Shown: positions 33,261 to 44,800 of the stretch, piece after piece
How the letters are laid out: the number at the start of each line of letters is the position of its first letter
How positions within the stretch are numbered: the stretch's first letter is position 1
DNA from: Phytoseiulus persimilis
Taxonomy: Eukaryota; Arthropoda; Arachnida; Mesostigmata; Phytoseiidae
Assembly: GCA_037576195.1 (NCBI GenBank)
Contig: CM075102.1
Location: 35,336,745 to 35,400,744, forward strand
Direction of reading: 5' to 3'
DNA length: 64,000 nucleotides
The notes under the pieces: model-generated
Told to the model about the DNA's origin: nothing
The model's input: only the letters and a program-made list of their open reading frames with translations
Databases searched by the model: none
Translations under genes and position numbers: made by a program

Positions 33261-35170
33261 TGATACATACCAAATTTTATCGCACCATATAAGACGTTCT
33301 TTCTTATCCTGCGGTGCATACTTCGAAGACCGAGACCTCCGTGAACATATCGGCCTCCGTCAGTACTTCTCGAGGACAGTTTTTCTCCGGTTGGAATACA
33401 CTGTCTCAAGTAGAGCTTGGATGAGGTCGCTCGAGATTGGTTTTTGCTTTCTGAGATTGGCTCGATCGAGTGACAAACAATTCGGGAATAAAACGTCACA
33501 TTCCACGATAGCCATCATTCCCCAGTGCTTATACCAGTTGAAGAACAACAATAGCTCGAACAATGGAGTAAATCGGTGCCAAGGCATCCAAGGAACGTAA
33601 TCTCACTGCGAGGCGCTAGGGACGCTTTCCAGTTTCGGTGGCCGATCCACGACTCCGTGAGATGTTACCGTCTTGTGACTCGGAGGTTTGCCTTGAAAGT
33701 TAATTTTATCGCTCATCATGACACAATAGATAATCTTGAACACTCTCGGACTCGGGAACTAAGCCGGAGGATCCATCGAGAGTCTTGCCGAATCCTGGGT
33801 TAGGGTTTGAGAAGTTCTCTAAAGACGAGACGACTATCTCACCATCTAGAAGCTCACGAAGCGCAGTCTTTGGGATACATCCATCTTGATATCAAAAAAT
33901 CACCGAACAGACGTCACCTGGTTCACTACCAAGCAACTCTTATTCAGATATATTTCCATCAGGATTATCTCGGTGACCCCCAGCCCATCCATTCTTTCGA
34001 GAGGGCACTCGTGGGCTTTTCCGAACTTTGAGCTTTCAGAGGGATGTGGAAATTAGGGTGAAATCTTCTCTACGGGAGGCGGTAGGTGGCATAGGCAACG
34101 ATCCTCGACTCGGAACAGTTGATTCCACCTCTTGGAAATACAATAGTTTGCGACGGCTGATGCCTCGATTCAGCGAACGTCTCCCGCCCAAAATCATCAC
34201 ATCTCACATGGATTCTTGATCGAGAAAAGTCTCACTCGCCCATGCATTTGGATTGCCATTCGCTCGCATCTGGAGTGGAGTTGAGATTCTCGAAAGCGTT
34301 CCGGTGGAAGATTCAATTTTTTTAATTCAGGTTACGGAGACATATTCCTGTACCATGAGAGCAAACGACCCCGACTCCATGAATGCTCATCTGAGCCCTC
34401 CCAGAAGCATATGAATCATAATGAGTATCGTTTTCGTAAGAGAATTCGAGAGAAGCAGCGATTCGTATCGGAATCGGCTCGGCCTCGATGACAGTCCCGT
34501 CGTTTGCATCGAGTTCTCAGAATGTGCTCAACGTTCTTCTCTCGCACGGAATAAATTACATCGCTCAATGGAGGTGGAAATCCACCACGGAGTTTTCGAT
34601 GTCCTCATCGAGCGATTTGAGTTCGGGGCTTGAGAACCGAAACTCCATCGGAGGAACTCTACGCAGCACTCATCCAGAAATCCGCTCACGGCATTTGTGT
34701 CTTATCTGAGCGAGTCGGTAGTTGCGCTGCGTAGACGTGGTGGTCAGCATTGGCACATGATGGAACGACGCAGTAGAAGCTTTGAAAAACTTCCGCACGA
34801 TCCAACGGTAAATCGAATCTTTGCGACCTTTATTCCAACTTTGCCCCATGCTAATCCTTTTGTCCTGTTTGCGGCTTTCTAGAAGTCGACAATTGCGGAG
34901 TGAAGAGCTTTGGTGCCGGAATTCTCCAAAACTCAAGTCACTCGAGTTCCCCTCAGCCAAACATCAGCTCATGAGTCTTGGGGATAATCAGAAACCTTTG
35001 AAGCTGCAATGCAGTCCCTCTCACCGCAGTGAGCGTGGAAATATCGGGTGCGTGCAAAAGTTCTGAGCGCTAAACTTTGACAGCTCATAATTCCGCTCCC
35101 AGGAGTCACATGATAAAATACTCAAAATACGAAAAATCAATCCCTTCCAATCAGTACTCAAGATACGACT
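33261..35170. other. Intergenic, no supported gene
   Basis: Only short overlapping frames without domains on both strands. No repeat with a partner inside the window was noticed. Confidence 0.4.
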
Positions 35171-35174
35171 CGAA

Positions 35175-35200
35175 AATCGAAAAATCGCGATTTTTCGATT
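35175..35200. repeat. Perfect 26-bp palindrome
   Basis: AATCGAAAAATCG followed immediately by its exact reverse complement, with no spacer, at the outer end of the left arm of the foldback. The corresponding right-arm sequence has lost the symmetry. Confidence 0.9.
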
Positions 35201-35527
35201 CCGGCGAAACTAGGAGGATGACTCCCTGTTTTCTCTTCGGAATCATAAATTTCGTCGGAAATTAAGCTGTTTCAAGAAAAAACTGAGTGATTCTGCCGCT
35301 GTCAAGTGGAGATATCCGCCTCGGAAGTTCCGATTCTCAGCGCTCTCGATCTATGTCGAGTGAATAGGAGAAATATGGGCCTTCTCAAAAAATGCTCCCT
35401 CTCCGCCGAAAGACGAGCCAATTTGAGATGCCGCACAGCGTATCTTCCAGCGGGGCTCAAAGCTTAAAAAACATGTCATCCGATCCGATTTTTGGCTCTC
35501 CACCCATAGCTTCGAATTCCCCCGGCG

Positions 35528-35749
35528 ATGATCACGAACGACTGGAAAATGCCCCTCTATGACATGCGACACATCATAGCCCGATACTCAGTGCACGGAT
35601 TCCACCATCTCCTGTGCCAACGAAGTGACTTCCACTACCCCGCATCCAGCTGTGTGTGTAAATACTGCGGAAAAGCTTGCACGCGCTACTACCAGAAGGA
35701 TTGCCATGAAGCCCCATCCCTATCCGAGTTGGACCGCGGAAGAGGATGA
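35528..35749 (+). CDS. Hypothetical 73-aa Cys/His-rich frame in foldback centre
   Basis: An ATG frame in the unique centre of the inverted repeat, just inside the left arm. The C-terminal half has CVCKYCGKACTRYYQKDCHE, which looks like a degenerate C2H2 or zinc-ribbon motif: C-x2-C-G-K with a later Cys-His pair but no complete second ligand pair. Histidines are also enriched upstream (HGFHH). I cannot assign a family. It could be a remnant of an element-encoded DNA-binding protein, or chance. Confidence 0.3.
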   Translation: MITNDWKMPLYDMRHIIARYSVHGFHHLLCQRSDFHYPASSCVCKYCGKACTRYYQKDCHEAPSLSELDRGRG

Positions 35750-36243
35750 CATTACCTATGTAATTTGTTGAGTTGTTATATATATATGTCGCAGATACCG
35801 GATCGGTGATGTAAATGAAATTATTATATAGCTTCGAATTCCGAGTCGGAATCACAAACTTCAGTTTCGCTGCCTGTGCCAGCCATGGGGCGGCGGTTTT
35901 CCTGGAAACTCTTGGAAAGCCTGGAATTGGATCCTATGACCTGTTTTTGAAACCTTTAAGCAGGCTATGAGATGTGCAATGCAGCATCTCAAATCGGCTC
36001 GTTTTTCGGGGGACATGGAGCATTTTTAGAGAAGGCCCATATTTTTCCTACTCATTCAGCATAGATCGAGAGGGCTAAAAATCGAAACTTCCGAGGCCGA
36101 TATCTGCGCTTGGTAGCGGCCGAGTCGCTCAATTTTTTCTTGAAACAGCTTAATTTCGGACGAACTTTTTGATTCCGAAGAGGAAACAGGGGGTCATAAT
36201 CTTGGTTTCGCCGGAATCGGGAAAGCGCGATTTTTTCATTTCC

Positions 36244-38040
36244 GACCCTTTCAGTCAAACCGTCGGTGTTGGCGGACCGTTCGTTGAATCGACAGAATGA
36301 ATGGGCTCCGAGTTCACCCAACAAGAATGGAACCGAATATGGCGAGCGATTCCGGAACCTAGTGGAAACGTAAGCTATGGACCCCCATATCACCCATTCC
36401 AGGCGGCATTTTCCCATCAGAGCTGGGTCTGGATAAGAAACTCGAGAGCGAGAAGCGCTACACTCATCCCCCCCCTTCCCCCACTTTGTAGTTCTTCCGT
36501 GACCGTGCCCGGAAAGAGTTCTCGGATCGAAAAATCGACAGAAGAGCAAAATCGCATGATTTCTATTATGCGTCAGCAGAGACTACCCACGGGCAGGGCG
36601 CGATTTCCAGCATCAGCGCTTGAATCAGTGATTGAACTACGGAGATCGATCTTTCACTACTCAGTCTGCTTGCCACTGTTTTTCTCTTCGATGACGCCGC
36701 GGGGCTGAAGTTTTGAAACAAAAAGACTGCGTACACCTTCACTCATGGCCCGGGCAGGTTGGCTTTTAAGATTGTATTAGAGTGCGGCTCGTTGCTCTGC
36801 AAGGTGCGGCTGTCGTCGTGTTTGCAGAAGAGGGGGCAGGCCTGGGTGGGGGCTGCGGAGAGAACTGCCGGGGTGGGTTAGTTGGTGAGCACAGCATTGC
36901 TCCGATGGCTGGCTTGGCCCGGGTGAGTGTCCATGGTCGGTTGGGCATCAATTGAGCGCGAGCTCTGGATAGATAGACAGATCGCCCACTCGACACCTAG
37001 CTTCCTTCCCTTTCGTCTTCTTGAGCAAAAGCTCTCCTTCTCGTCGCCGCCGGCTGTTTACCTTGGAATGATGTAAATGATCTGTGGTTCGTTCCTCTTC
37101 CTCCTTCTTCTCTCCGTGATCCAGTTAGCCTCAGCGAGCGCGGCCGCTCGAGATACCCCAGGGACCCCTTACCTAGACCGTGGCTTGGCTCTGTAGTCCT
37201 TGATCCGAATCCTGCTCTATGACAGGTGCAGGATGATTCGGACGAAAGCATTGTTCGCTTGACAGGAGCAGATGCCGCCTCGGAATCGTAATTCTATTAA
37301 CAGTTTCCTCCCAGATTGGTCACAAGACAAGTGCAAGCGCGAGCTCGATTCTTCGATTGAATGCCCGATAAGCAATGGAGTATCGGAGCCATTTTCTTCT
37401 TGGCGGATGCGTCCTCGACTCCACAGAATTCGTGGGGAACGATTTTCTGCGAGGTGTTGGATCGTAAATAGCTATCGTCTCAGTATAAGTGGAATTCTCT
37501 CATTCCGACAGATGAACCGAGCGCCAAAGCTGCCTCGAAGGTCTCACACTGACTGTTCATCGAGGGAATAATCCTCATTCAAGCATTCGCACGCAAGCGA
37601 ACACGTTTTTCAGCCGACAAGCGAGAAACTGTCGCTTTCGGGAGTTCTCTACGCGCGGGCTCAGCTCGCACCCTCTCAACTGATCGATTGGAGCGAGACC
37701 AACATACGGAATTGATTTCGTTCTGAAATGGATCCCGGAACGCCCACCGAATTCTCGGGGACGAAACCGCTCGTCCCACGTCATCAGTTCCGACACTTCG
37801 AGCGATTACTCCGGGAGAGAAAGCCTGGTCGTCGGATTCTATCAATGCCAAAGCGCTAAACGTCGCACCTCATTTCACACCTCATTGGTGAACGATGTTG
37901 ACTCTATCCGCTTGACACATCGCCCAGTCGATCGACTAGCAACAAGTCCGCAAACGGACAAGCAGGCATTCAAGTGATCGAGGCGAATTCACACATCCCG
38001 TTTCAGTCGCCGAAACACAAGTCCGTGAGAGTCTGAATAT
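36244..38040. other. Intergenic, no supported gene
   Basis: A 165-codon frame on the minus strand (36052-36549) runs out of the right foldback arm but has no domain. The remainder shows only short chance frames and G/T-rich low complexity around 36840-36890. Confidence 0.4.
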
Positions 38041-38048
38041 TGGCACCG

Positions 38049-38059
38049 TTTATTTTATT
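38049..38059 (-). terminator. Overlapping poly(A) signals, Dmrt gene
   Basis: On the minus strand two AATAAA/AATAAAA hexamers overlap about 200 bp downstream of the Dmrt stop codon, giving a compact 3' UTR of normal length. Confidence 0.6.
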
Positions 38060-38261
38060 CTGTATCTGCAGCGTGATGATTCAGAAGAGTCGCATGACGT
38101 GAGTCCTCTTCGGAGAAGACGATCGATGTGATAATGATGTTTGGCTATTAATTCGCTTATACAGTGTACACTGTCCGTCGTTGAACACTAAAGCAAAACT
38201 TAAACAAGATACTGTCGGTACCTAAGGTAAGCTGTTCGGCTACAATTGCTTACTAGAACAT

Positions 38262-40394
38262 TCAATCCGATGAAGGGTCCTTCTTGACAGTGCCCTCGGC
38301 AGGAGACCATTTTTCAACGTCCACCGTCGGTACGGGAGGCGTGAGGAGCGGGAAGAATGTCGTTGGACACTGGGAGCATCCAGGAGGACAGTTCGGATAA
38401 GTTACTCCGCTCGGGAAAATGGGATACGTCGGCAGTTCTAACCGAGGAAGTAGCGGGTTCCACAGCGGACGGAACGCGCTGCGTGACGACGATGTACTGG
38501 TTTGAACCTCTTCATTGAGGGGAACTTGTAGAGAATGCTCATATTTCAGAATGTATTCCAAAGCTTTTCCTAGATCATTGTTGAAACTCTGCAACAACAG
38601 CTGCAGCAATGTCGGTTTTTGAAACGGGAAGAGCCGTTGAAGTATCGCCAACTGGTCTCCGACCTGAGATGTTGTGGAGTCCACTTGCAACGACGGCGGA
38701 GGTGACGACGAGCTCGCGACCGGTGGGCTCTGAGTATCAGAGAGCCGTGCCCGCTTCGATTCGGTGTCGGATACGGTGCATTCTGGATTCGGAGGAATAA
38801 ATATGAGATTTTTAGTCGAAACGAATGCTTGCGCCCTGCTCTGAACCATCTGAAAACTGTGCCGCGCCCAAGATTTCATACGAGAGTGGGTACCCTCTGT
38901 TCGAGAGTTTGTTTGGAGAGTTCCCATCGAACTCTATTCTTTTGTTTTTTTCTCTTCCTGAATCTGCGCCCGCAAGGTCCTCCTAAATCTCGGACACAGC
39001 GCCCGGCGTCGGTCAGACTGGGGCTTGATAGCGTCGTTGCCGCAATCGCGGGAAAAGAATAACGGGCACCATGGAAACCATTATCGAGTAGGCGAAAGGC
39101 GGTCGTATTCGAGTATCTCACTCACAATCCGACCGCGCTGTTACAGCGTACGACCACGACTCTGCCCTCGATTCAATTTCAAATCGCCCCGATGAATATG
39201 GGCTTCCCCGGCTTTGGAATGAGAAAAACGGTTTCCAATGAATCAAACGCCGTCCGCGTACGTGAGAGTTCGCTTCCACAATCAAAAACTTCGGAGCCGC
39301 CGGTCCTACGACGTTGGCACCTGCCTGGTGCGGTGAGGGGCGGCAGCCCGCCAAATGCAACGGGGGTCGCCCGGAAACTATGAGGGGAGGAGCCTAGAGC
39401 AAGTAGCTGACGGGAGATACTCCCATACAGCTGCAGAGCTGTCTGCCCTTTCGCTGCAGTTTTTTCCTCTCCTCGCCCTCCCGGGGAGGATTCGGGCCCA
39501 GCCGCGCTCCTGACAAGATGTTTGCCCAATCGACCCAAGCGTCCCGAGAGTGAGAAAAGCCACAGAGCCCTATATGTGCCCAACGGGTCGGATTGGCAAC
39601 TCGAACCGGGAGGATATCCGACCGAGAGCTCTGGCATCGATTTCGCCGGGGACTCGGACACCCTGATTCAAAGCTCAGCGGTTGAGGGAGCGCTTTTCGA
39701 ATGGTCATCTGGATTCGCCGACGTCGCCTAGATCGTCGATCGTCCGAACGGGAGTCGTTCCACCCGCGCGGAATCCAGCTGAGGATGGATCCCCGAGGAA
39801 AGTACCTGATTCGGTGTCGGACTTCACGGATTCGGCCGTGGTTGTCGCTCCGTCCTCGCCTTCGAGATTCTTCCTTCTCTGCTGCTGCATCTGGGCTTTC
39901 TTCGCGGACACCGCGTTCGCTGCCAAGGGAAGTCCGAATATTGGCCCGGGTGGAAGGTACTCCAGACTGGATCCGGTGGCCACAGCTCGGAGACCTGGAT
40001 AGAGACCTGGAGGTCATCGCTCGCACGCCCTGATCTCCACTCCCGAGACGAGAAGCGCCCCGGAAGGTCGAGTCATCGACAGAGGTGTCTGGGGACCGGA
40101 GACTCGTCGAGTTCGGTCCGGAGTGAGTCTTTTCAAATCCTTACCGAGTGCGATCGCGTCCTCCGCGGCTTGTTGTCTCTTTAGAGCCACTTGCGCAGCC
40201 ATGATCCTTTGACGCTCTGCGATGAGATTGCATTTCGCGCAAGCGCAATCTCTGAACTGACAATGCCGCGAATGACCCTTCAGCCAGGATATCACTCCAT
40301 GATTCCTGCAACGAGCGCATTTGGGCCGCCGTACACCTTTGTCGCCTGGTGGCGTCGTGGCCCCACCCGATCGGACTGCATCAGCATCAGCCAT
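38262..40394 (-). CDS. Dmrt93B: DMRT (doublesex/mab-3 related) transcription factor, Dmrt93B type
   Basis: A 319-aa regulator assembled from three coding exons on the minus strand: 40394-40145, 39994-39806 and 38782-38262. Donors are CG/GTAAGG and CAG/GTACTT, acceptors TATCCAG/GT and ATCCAG/AA; both introns (150 and 1023 bp) are phase 1 and the total is divisible by three. The DM domain (about 22-75) has the intertwined zinc ligands, in KCARCRNHG and later C45, C50, C52 and C55, then the recognition helix [17 protein letters not shown]. It continues as [15 protein letters not shown] and [11 protein letters not shown], features I associate with Dmrt93B. A DMA domain (about 189-226; [20 protein letters not shown]) near the middle of the protein excludes Doublesex and Dmrt11E. 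The likely role is sex- or neuron-specific transcription. Dmrt99B is the main alternative. Confidence 0.88.
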
Positions 40395-40396
40395 TC

Positions 40397-40404
40397 CCTG
40401 TAAG
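40397..40404 (-). promoter_or_regulatory. Splice acceptor three bases before the Dmrt ATG
   Basis: On the minus strand the sequence TTTTCTTACAG lies directly before GGA-ATG. The pyrimidine-rich tract and CAG make a strong acceptor, so the first coding exon probably follows an upstream 5' UTR exon, or an upstream coding exon supplying more N-terminus. I could not identify that exon. Confidence 0.55.
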
Positions 40405-41541
40405 AAAATTTCACAGGATAAACGTTACCGAATTTTTGAACCGCGTGAGACGAGCTCAGTCGCGACTACTTCCGGCCGTCCTTGCTGCGATCGAGGATAC
40501 GGATCGAGGTCCGAGCTCATTCCAGCGGTTGAGTTTCCCAACCTCCATTCTGAGGGCTCCTGATTTGTACGAATGGGAGTCGGTGGAATGAAAAGTTATG
40601 GATCGTCGTAGGGTCAGCCCTCAGGGTGCGCTGTCAGTAGAACGCTCGACGTTGAGAGACGCGCCAACCGCTAGTGTCGACCACTGCCACGACCGCCTGT
40701 CCCCTCAGTGTAGCCGGGAATCCAATCTCTCCGACGCTCGAACCTGCGCGGATCGTTCGCCAACTGGGAGAACCGCGTCCAAATCTAGAGACAGTCGAAA
40801 CCGGAGGCAAACCTCACGTGCAACCTTCCCCCATGGGTTGCTTCTAAAAGCCCCTGCCCACTTCAGACTCCACCAGCCATGTGACCCTTCTGACAATAAC
40901 TTACAAGGCTGCCCTCGAATCTTCTGAGCAGGGCCAAGAGAGTTCAAAGAACTGTTTACCGGACAGAACTTGGAGTTCGGCGACAGGGTCCCCAGATATC
41001 GGAATTCAACCCGCTCGGCCAGGGCCGGTGTGCGAATTCCGCCGCTCGAGGCCCTCTAATTTCAAAGAGCTTCCATTCCGTTCACTGGAGGATCCCATCA
41101 ACCGGAGTTCCCGTCCGAGGATCCCCACTGAGCTTGTGACTTCGCTGGGCATCGACTTGGGAAACGACGCTGTCTCGCCAGTGACTGACTATCCGTGCCC
41201 TTCGACTCCGGAAGAAAAAATACATTTCCAGTGCATCTCCTCTTTTCGGGATGAGAGGAAATATCCTTCCAGTTTTGTGGGATTCCTCCCAATCATCCTC
41301 TTTTGAGTCATTCCTGTTTCTGTCCTATATCCAAGACTGGGAAGCGGTTCCCGCCTACAGTGGACTGGATCGGGGCGACCGTATTCTGAAAACGAGCCAC
41401 GTATCGAGAATCGTACTCATTCGAAGGTAATTCAGCGCCCTTCTCACCAACAAGAGAGAGCTCAATGGCTTGCGAGGTCAGGACGACCCGCAACTCGAGG
41501 CTCTGTCCCCATCCGAAGCTTGAGGAAATAGGACGCTTGAG

Positions 41542-41823
41542 ATGGCTGTCCAGATCGGAGTCGAGCGCATCAACGATTATCGAGTGGAAATACCAAGTTT
41601 CGTATCTTCATTGCACCGTGTTCTTTTCGCCATTCGACGCTCGATATCTCGAAGTCTTGGAGAGAGGCTCCAGCGACAGGAAGAGCTCAGCCTCCGTGGA
41701 TTCATTTCATATGACTTGGTGACGACTCATTACGTCTTCGGAGAGAGGAATCAGGTCAGATTCTGCCAGCTCGTGATCTCTCGCACTGGCTTATCGATAG
41801 GAGATGAATATCTGCCAAAATAA
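41542..41823 (+). CDS. Hypothetical 93-aa frame
   Basis: ATG frame with mixed amphipathic composition (LHRVLFAIRRSISRSLGERL near residues 24-43) and no signal peptide or domain. Neighbouring + frames at 40881-41306 and 41251 look similarly coding-like but are in different phases, and no splice chain joins them convincingly. It is a candidate exon of an unknown gene divergent from Dmrt, or chance. Confidence 0.18.
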   Translation: MAVQIGVERINDYRVEIPSFVSSLHRVLFAIRRSISRSLGERLQRQEELSLRGFISYDLVTTHYVFGERNQVRFCQLVISRTGLSIGDEYLPK

Positions 41824-44800
41824 CCGCCAGTCTGTTCCTAGATCTGAACGTCGCTTCAACAGGAGCCTTCTTCAATGTAGTCGAGCGAGGGTGAAATTTC
41901 CTCCCGATGGTTCTCAAATGCGCGCAGCTCGTTCGGAACGTGAATTCGAACACCAGATGCCACAACTGTACACCGGAATCTGCCCGAACGAATAATAAAG
42001 AGCACAACTTGTGTTGGCAAACCTCCTGTCCGCGCAAGGAGCGCTCCGAGTTCCCCAAAGAAGCTCACCTTTTGCTTGAAGATACCAAGGAGTAGTTGAG
42101 TATATGAGGGCGGCTTACTTCAGCACTTCGCTACACTCTGAAGTAACGTTCGTCTCATCCGAGGAAAAACGAACGGATCACTAGCTGCTTCGGTAACTGA
42201 TCTGATCTGACCGTCCGATCGTTTTTCAGGACTGACCAGTTGTTCAGATGTGTTCGGTGATTCTGATGCAGTGGCTGTTTCAAAGTATGTTGTGTGTTTC
42301 ATCTTCTCTGTTGGGCGGAGTCTGAACAAGTCAGGCGGGGCTTCGACCGCTCGAACCAATCCCCAACCCGAAAGACGCGAGTGTAGCAACGAGGGGAGGT
42401 TACATTCGTCAACGGGATACAACATCTCATTATTCCTTCGGCAGTTTCGCCGAGGGAACGAGGGAAGTCATCTTCCCCTCCCCTCGCTTGCCTCCCTGGA
42501 TGTTCTCCTCGCGTTCTCCTCAGCCTGCTTGCTTTTCGCTCGGAGCGCATGTCTGGCTCCGTGTGGAGCGTTGTTTCACCTCGTGCGCATTTAATGCCGC
42601 GGTGATCACCCCTCTGCATAGACTACCAGGCTGTTCGGCGATCGCTTGGTATTCTCTTGGTCTATTCTCACTGAGCCGCGGCTGGGCCGAACCGAAGCCG
42701 GCCTCGTCGTTACCTGCTTTGGTCGACCGGAGTACTTTCTGAGGGAGTTCGGTCTATTCCAAAATTTTCGGAGATTCCTCTTCGCCCTGCGTTCCAGGTC
42801 GGAACAACGAACGATCAGCTTGGATCATGAAGCTGCAAAGACGACGTTTTGTCGGAAACTCCCGTACCCGATGGAAGCTCGCTCAAGTTTCGGCAACCAT
42901 GCGTTCCTCGAAAATGACTGAGATGGTTGAAGCAACTACTCGTGATCGATTCTCATTGTTCTTCAAACATATCTGACCTCTGTTTCTTTTGAAAAGACCG
43001 CTCGGCACTTCTTTTGTACTCGCGCAAAGGATACATGGGGGGACGCAGATGGGCAGCAACAGTGGCAAGATGTATCCCAGTGACTGGAGCTCTCATGAAC
43101 AGACCGTGCTAAGATGATGGAATGCACAGAGGTCTCGTAACATCGATCCCCGTGGGGCTGGAAAAATTCCTCCTCATTTAAAGAAGTTTCGTTGTAACGA
43201 CTGTTGCTATGTTGGGTCTCCCAACATATTCTGTTGAGAAGGCTGACAAAAGGGACGAGTCAAATTTTCCCGCTCCATCGAGAAAATCGCTGCGGACGTT
43301 TCTTTTGTTACGAGATCTCCCCGTGGTTTCACGAACCGATTAATTCGATGTAGCCGCCATCTGCTGGGACAACCTTTCCAGCCGTCGCCTCTTCAGAACT
43401 TCTGAGGAAGCCCCGCCGTTCGCTTCAGATTCGCTTTGCACGCGGAACGGCCGTTGCGAGCTCAGGGTTCAAACGAACCCTCTTTCCCTAATATTTCTCC
43501 ACGACTTTCCTGGACAGCGGCCGAGGAAGTGCGAGCTAACAATGAGCATCCCGCTCGGATAAAGCCCTTCAATCGAAACTCATTCGACAAATCTCAGTTT
43601 AGCTTTCGAATCGTTCGGAATTCCTGAACTTGACGAGTGAAAAATGTCGTTGTGGTTCAATGGTCTGAGCGCTGGATCCTAAACGCTTTCGATCGTGCCT
43701 CACCCATTCCCAAACTCTACGATTCCCAACTCAGCTCGGAGAGATGAGTTCGTTCTTCGGTCGAACGGCATGGAGTCTCCCGTCCGAGCTTCGTCTGATG
43801 CATCGCTAAACCTCCGCTGGTTACTGGCCTAATCTGTTGCACAATTCTCTTCTACAATTCCTTAGACCAAAGCGCTGCGTCGGGTGAACCCAATTTTTCC
43901 TCTCTTTGTCATCATCGGTGACATGGAGGTTTTCGCCGCCGTCATACTCAACGAGGCCTCAGCTAACTTCGGAGCCAGATCGAGATCGAATGGTTGCTTT
44001 GTATTGTGAGGTCAGCACAATTAGCCAACTTAGATTAAGGTGACGGAGGTGGTGAGTGGCGCGATCGTCCGCTCGGATATGCACGGTCGCTTCCTGCTGT
44101 TTGTTGAGCCCGACTTAGCGCCCGGAGAGAACGGCTCCTCGCCTTGGCTGCTTACAACAAACACCCCCGCAGACATCGTTTTGATAAGAATCTGCAGTGA
44201 AATTCGAGCCCTTTTTTGGTCAGTTCGTTGCTCGCTCGCTGGATTCAAGACGAGAAATATGTTGATGGTTCCCGATAATCGGGAATAACTGGATTCAGAT
44301 AGACACGAACGATTGGGTGGACGGACCGTCAGATCGGACGAATACCGGAAGCAACACTCGACTCGACCCATGGGTTTCCGCCTCAACATCTGAAAACACA
44401 CCGATGACGACTCCTTCGGGAGATTCGTTCCGAGACTCTGCTCATAAGCGACCATGGAATCGCCTGCTTCTCTGGTTACAGTATCGAGGAAGAACTATTT
44501 CGGGTTCGGAGAGGAAGAGTTCAGCTCGTCGGTCCCCGTCAAAAACGAGCGGCACGAGCTTCCCAGTCAGAACGGGGTCGGAAAACGGGAAATGACCTTG
44601 CATCGCGGTTGTCGGAGAGTTCTGCGAGCGAAAATGAGGGCTTTGTAGCAGAACTCCGTTTTCCATGCTCCATGAATCAGATGGAGCTCGACGACATCTG
44701 CCATCAACATGAAGGAAACGACCTCTGGAGAGTCGGGCTTTGACCGACTTGGCGTTCCGAACCGGCGACCCCCAGCCCGTTTGGCGTGAAAGGGCTCACG

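Larger units (their letters stand above)
35171..36243. mobile_element. 1.07-kb foldback (inverted-repeat) element
   Basis: The left arm (about 35171-35505) and the reverse complement of the right arm (about 35912-36243) align along their whole length. Shared blocks are GATTCCGGCGAAAC, CTCTTCGGAATCA, GAAATTAAGCTGTTTCAAG, GCCTCGGAAGTT, CTCTCGATCTATG, AATATGGGCCTTCTC and TTTGAGATGC. Identity is about 75-80% by eye, so this is an old element or palindromic duplication. The centre (35506-35911) is unique and contains a short TA run and one mini-ORF. Target-site copies could not be identified because the outer ends fade out. Foldback transposon, large MITE or inverted duplication are all possible. 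Confidence 0.75.

Noticed and set aside
40881-41306. 141-codon + frame just upstream of Dmrt
   Set aside because: Coding-like in places, but without an ATG at its start and with an equally good frame in another phase at 41251. No splice chain could be established.
43655-43715. tRNA-like stretch (GTGGTTCAATGGTCTGAGCGC)
   Set aside because: Resembles a D-arm, but no anticodon arm, T-arm motif or acceptor stem pairing could be built.
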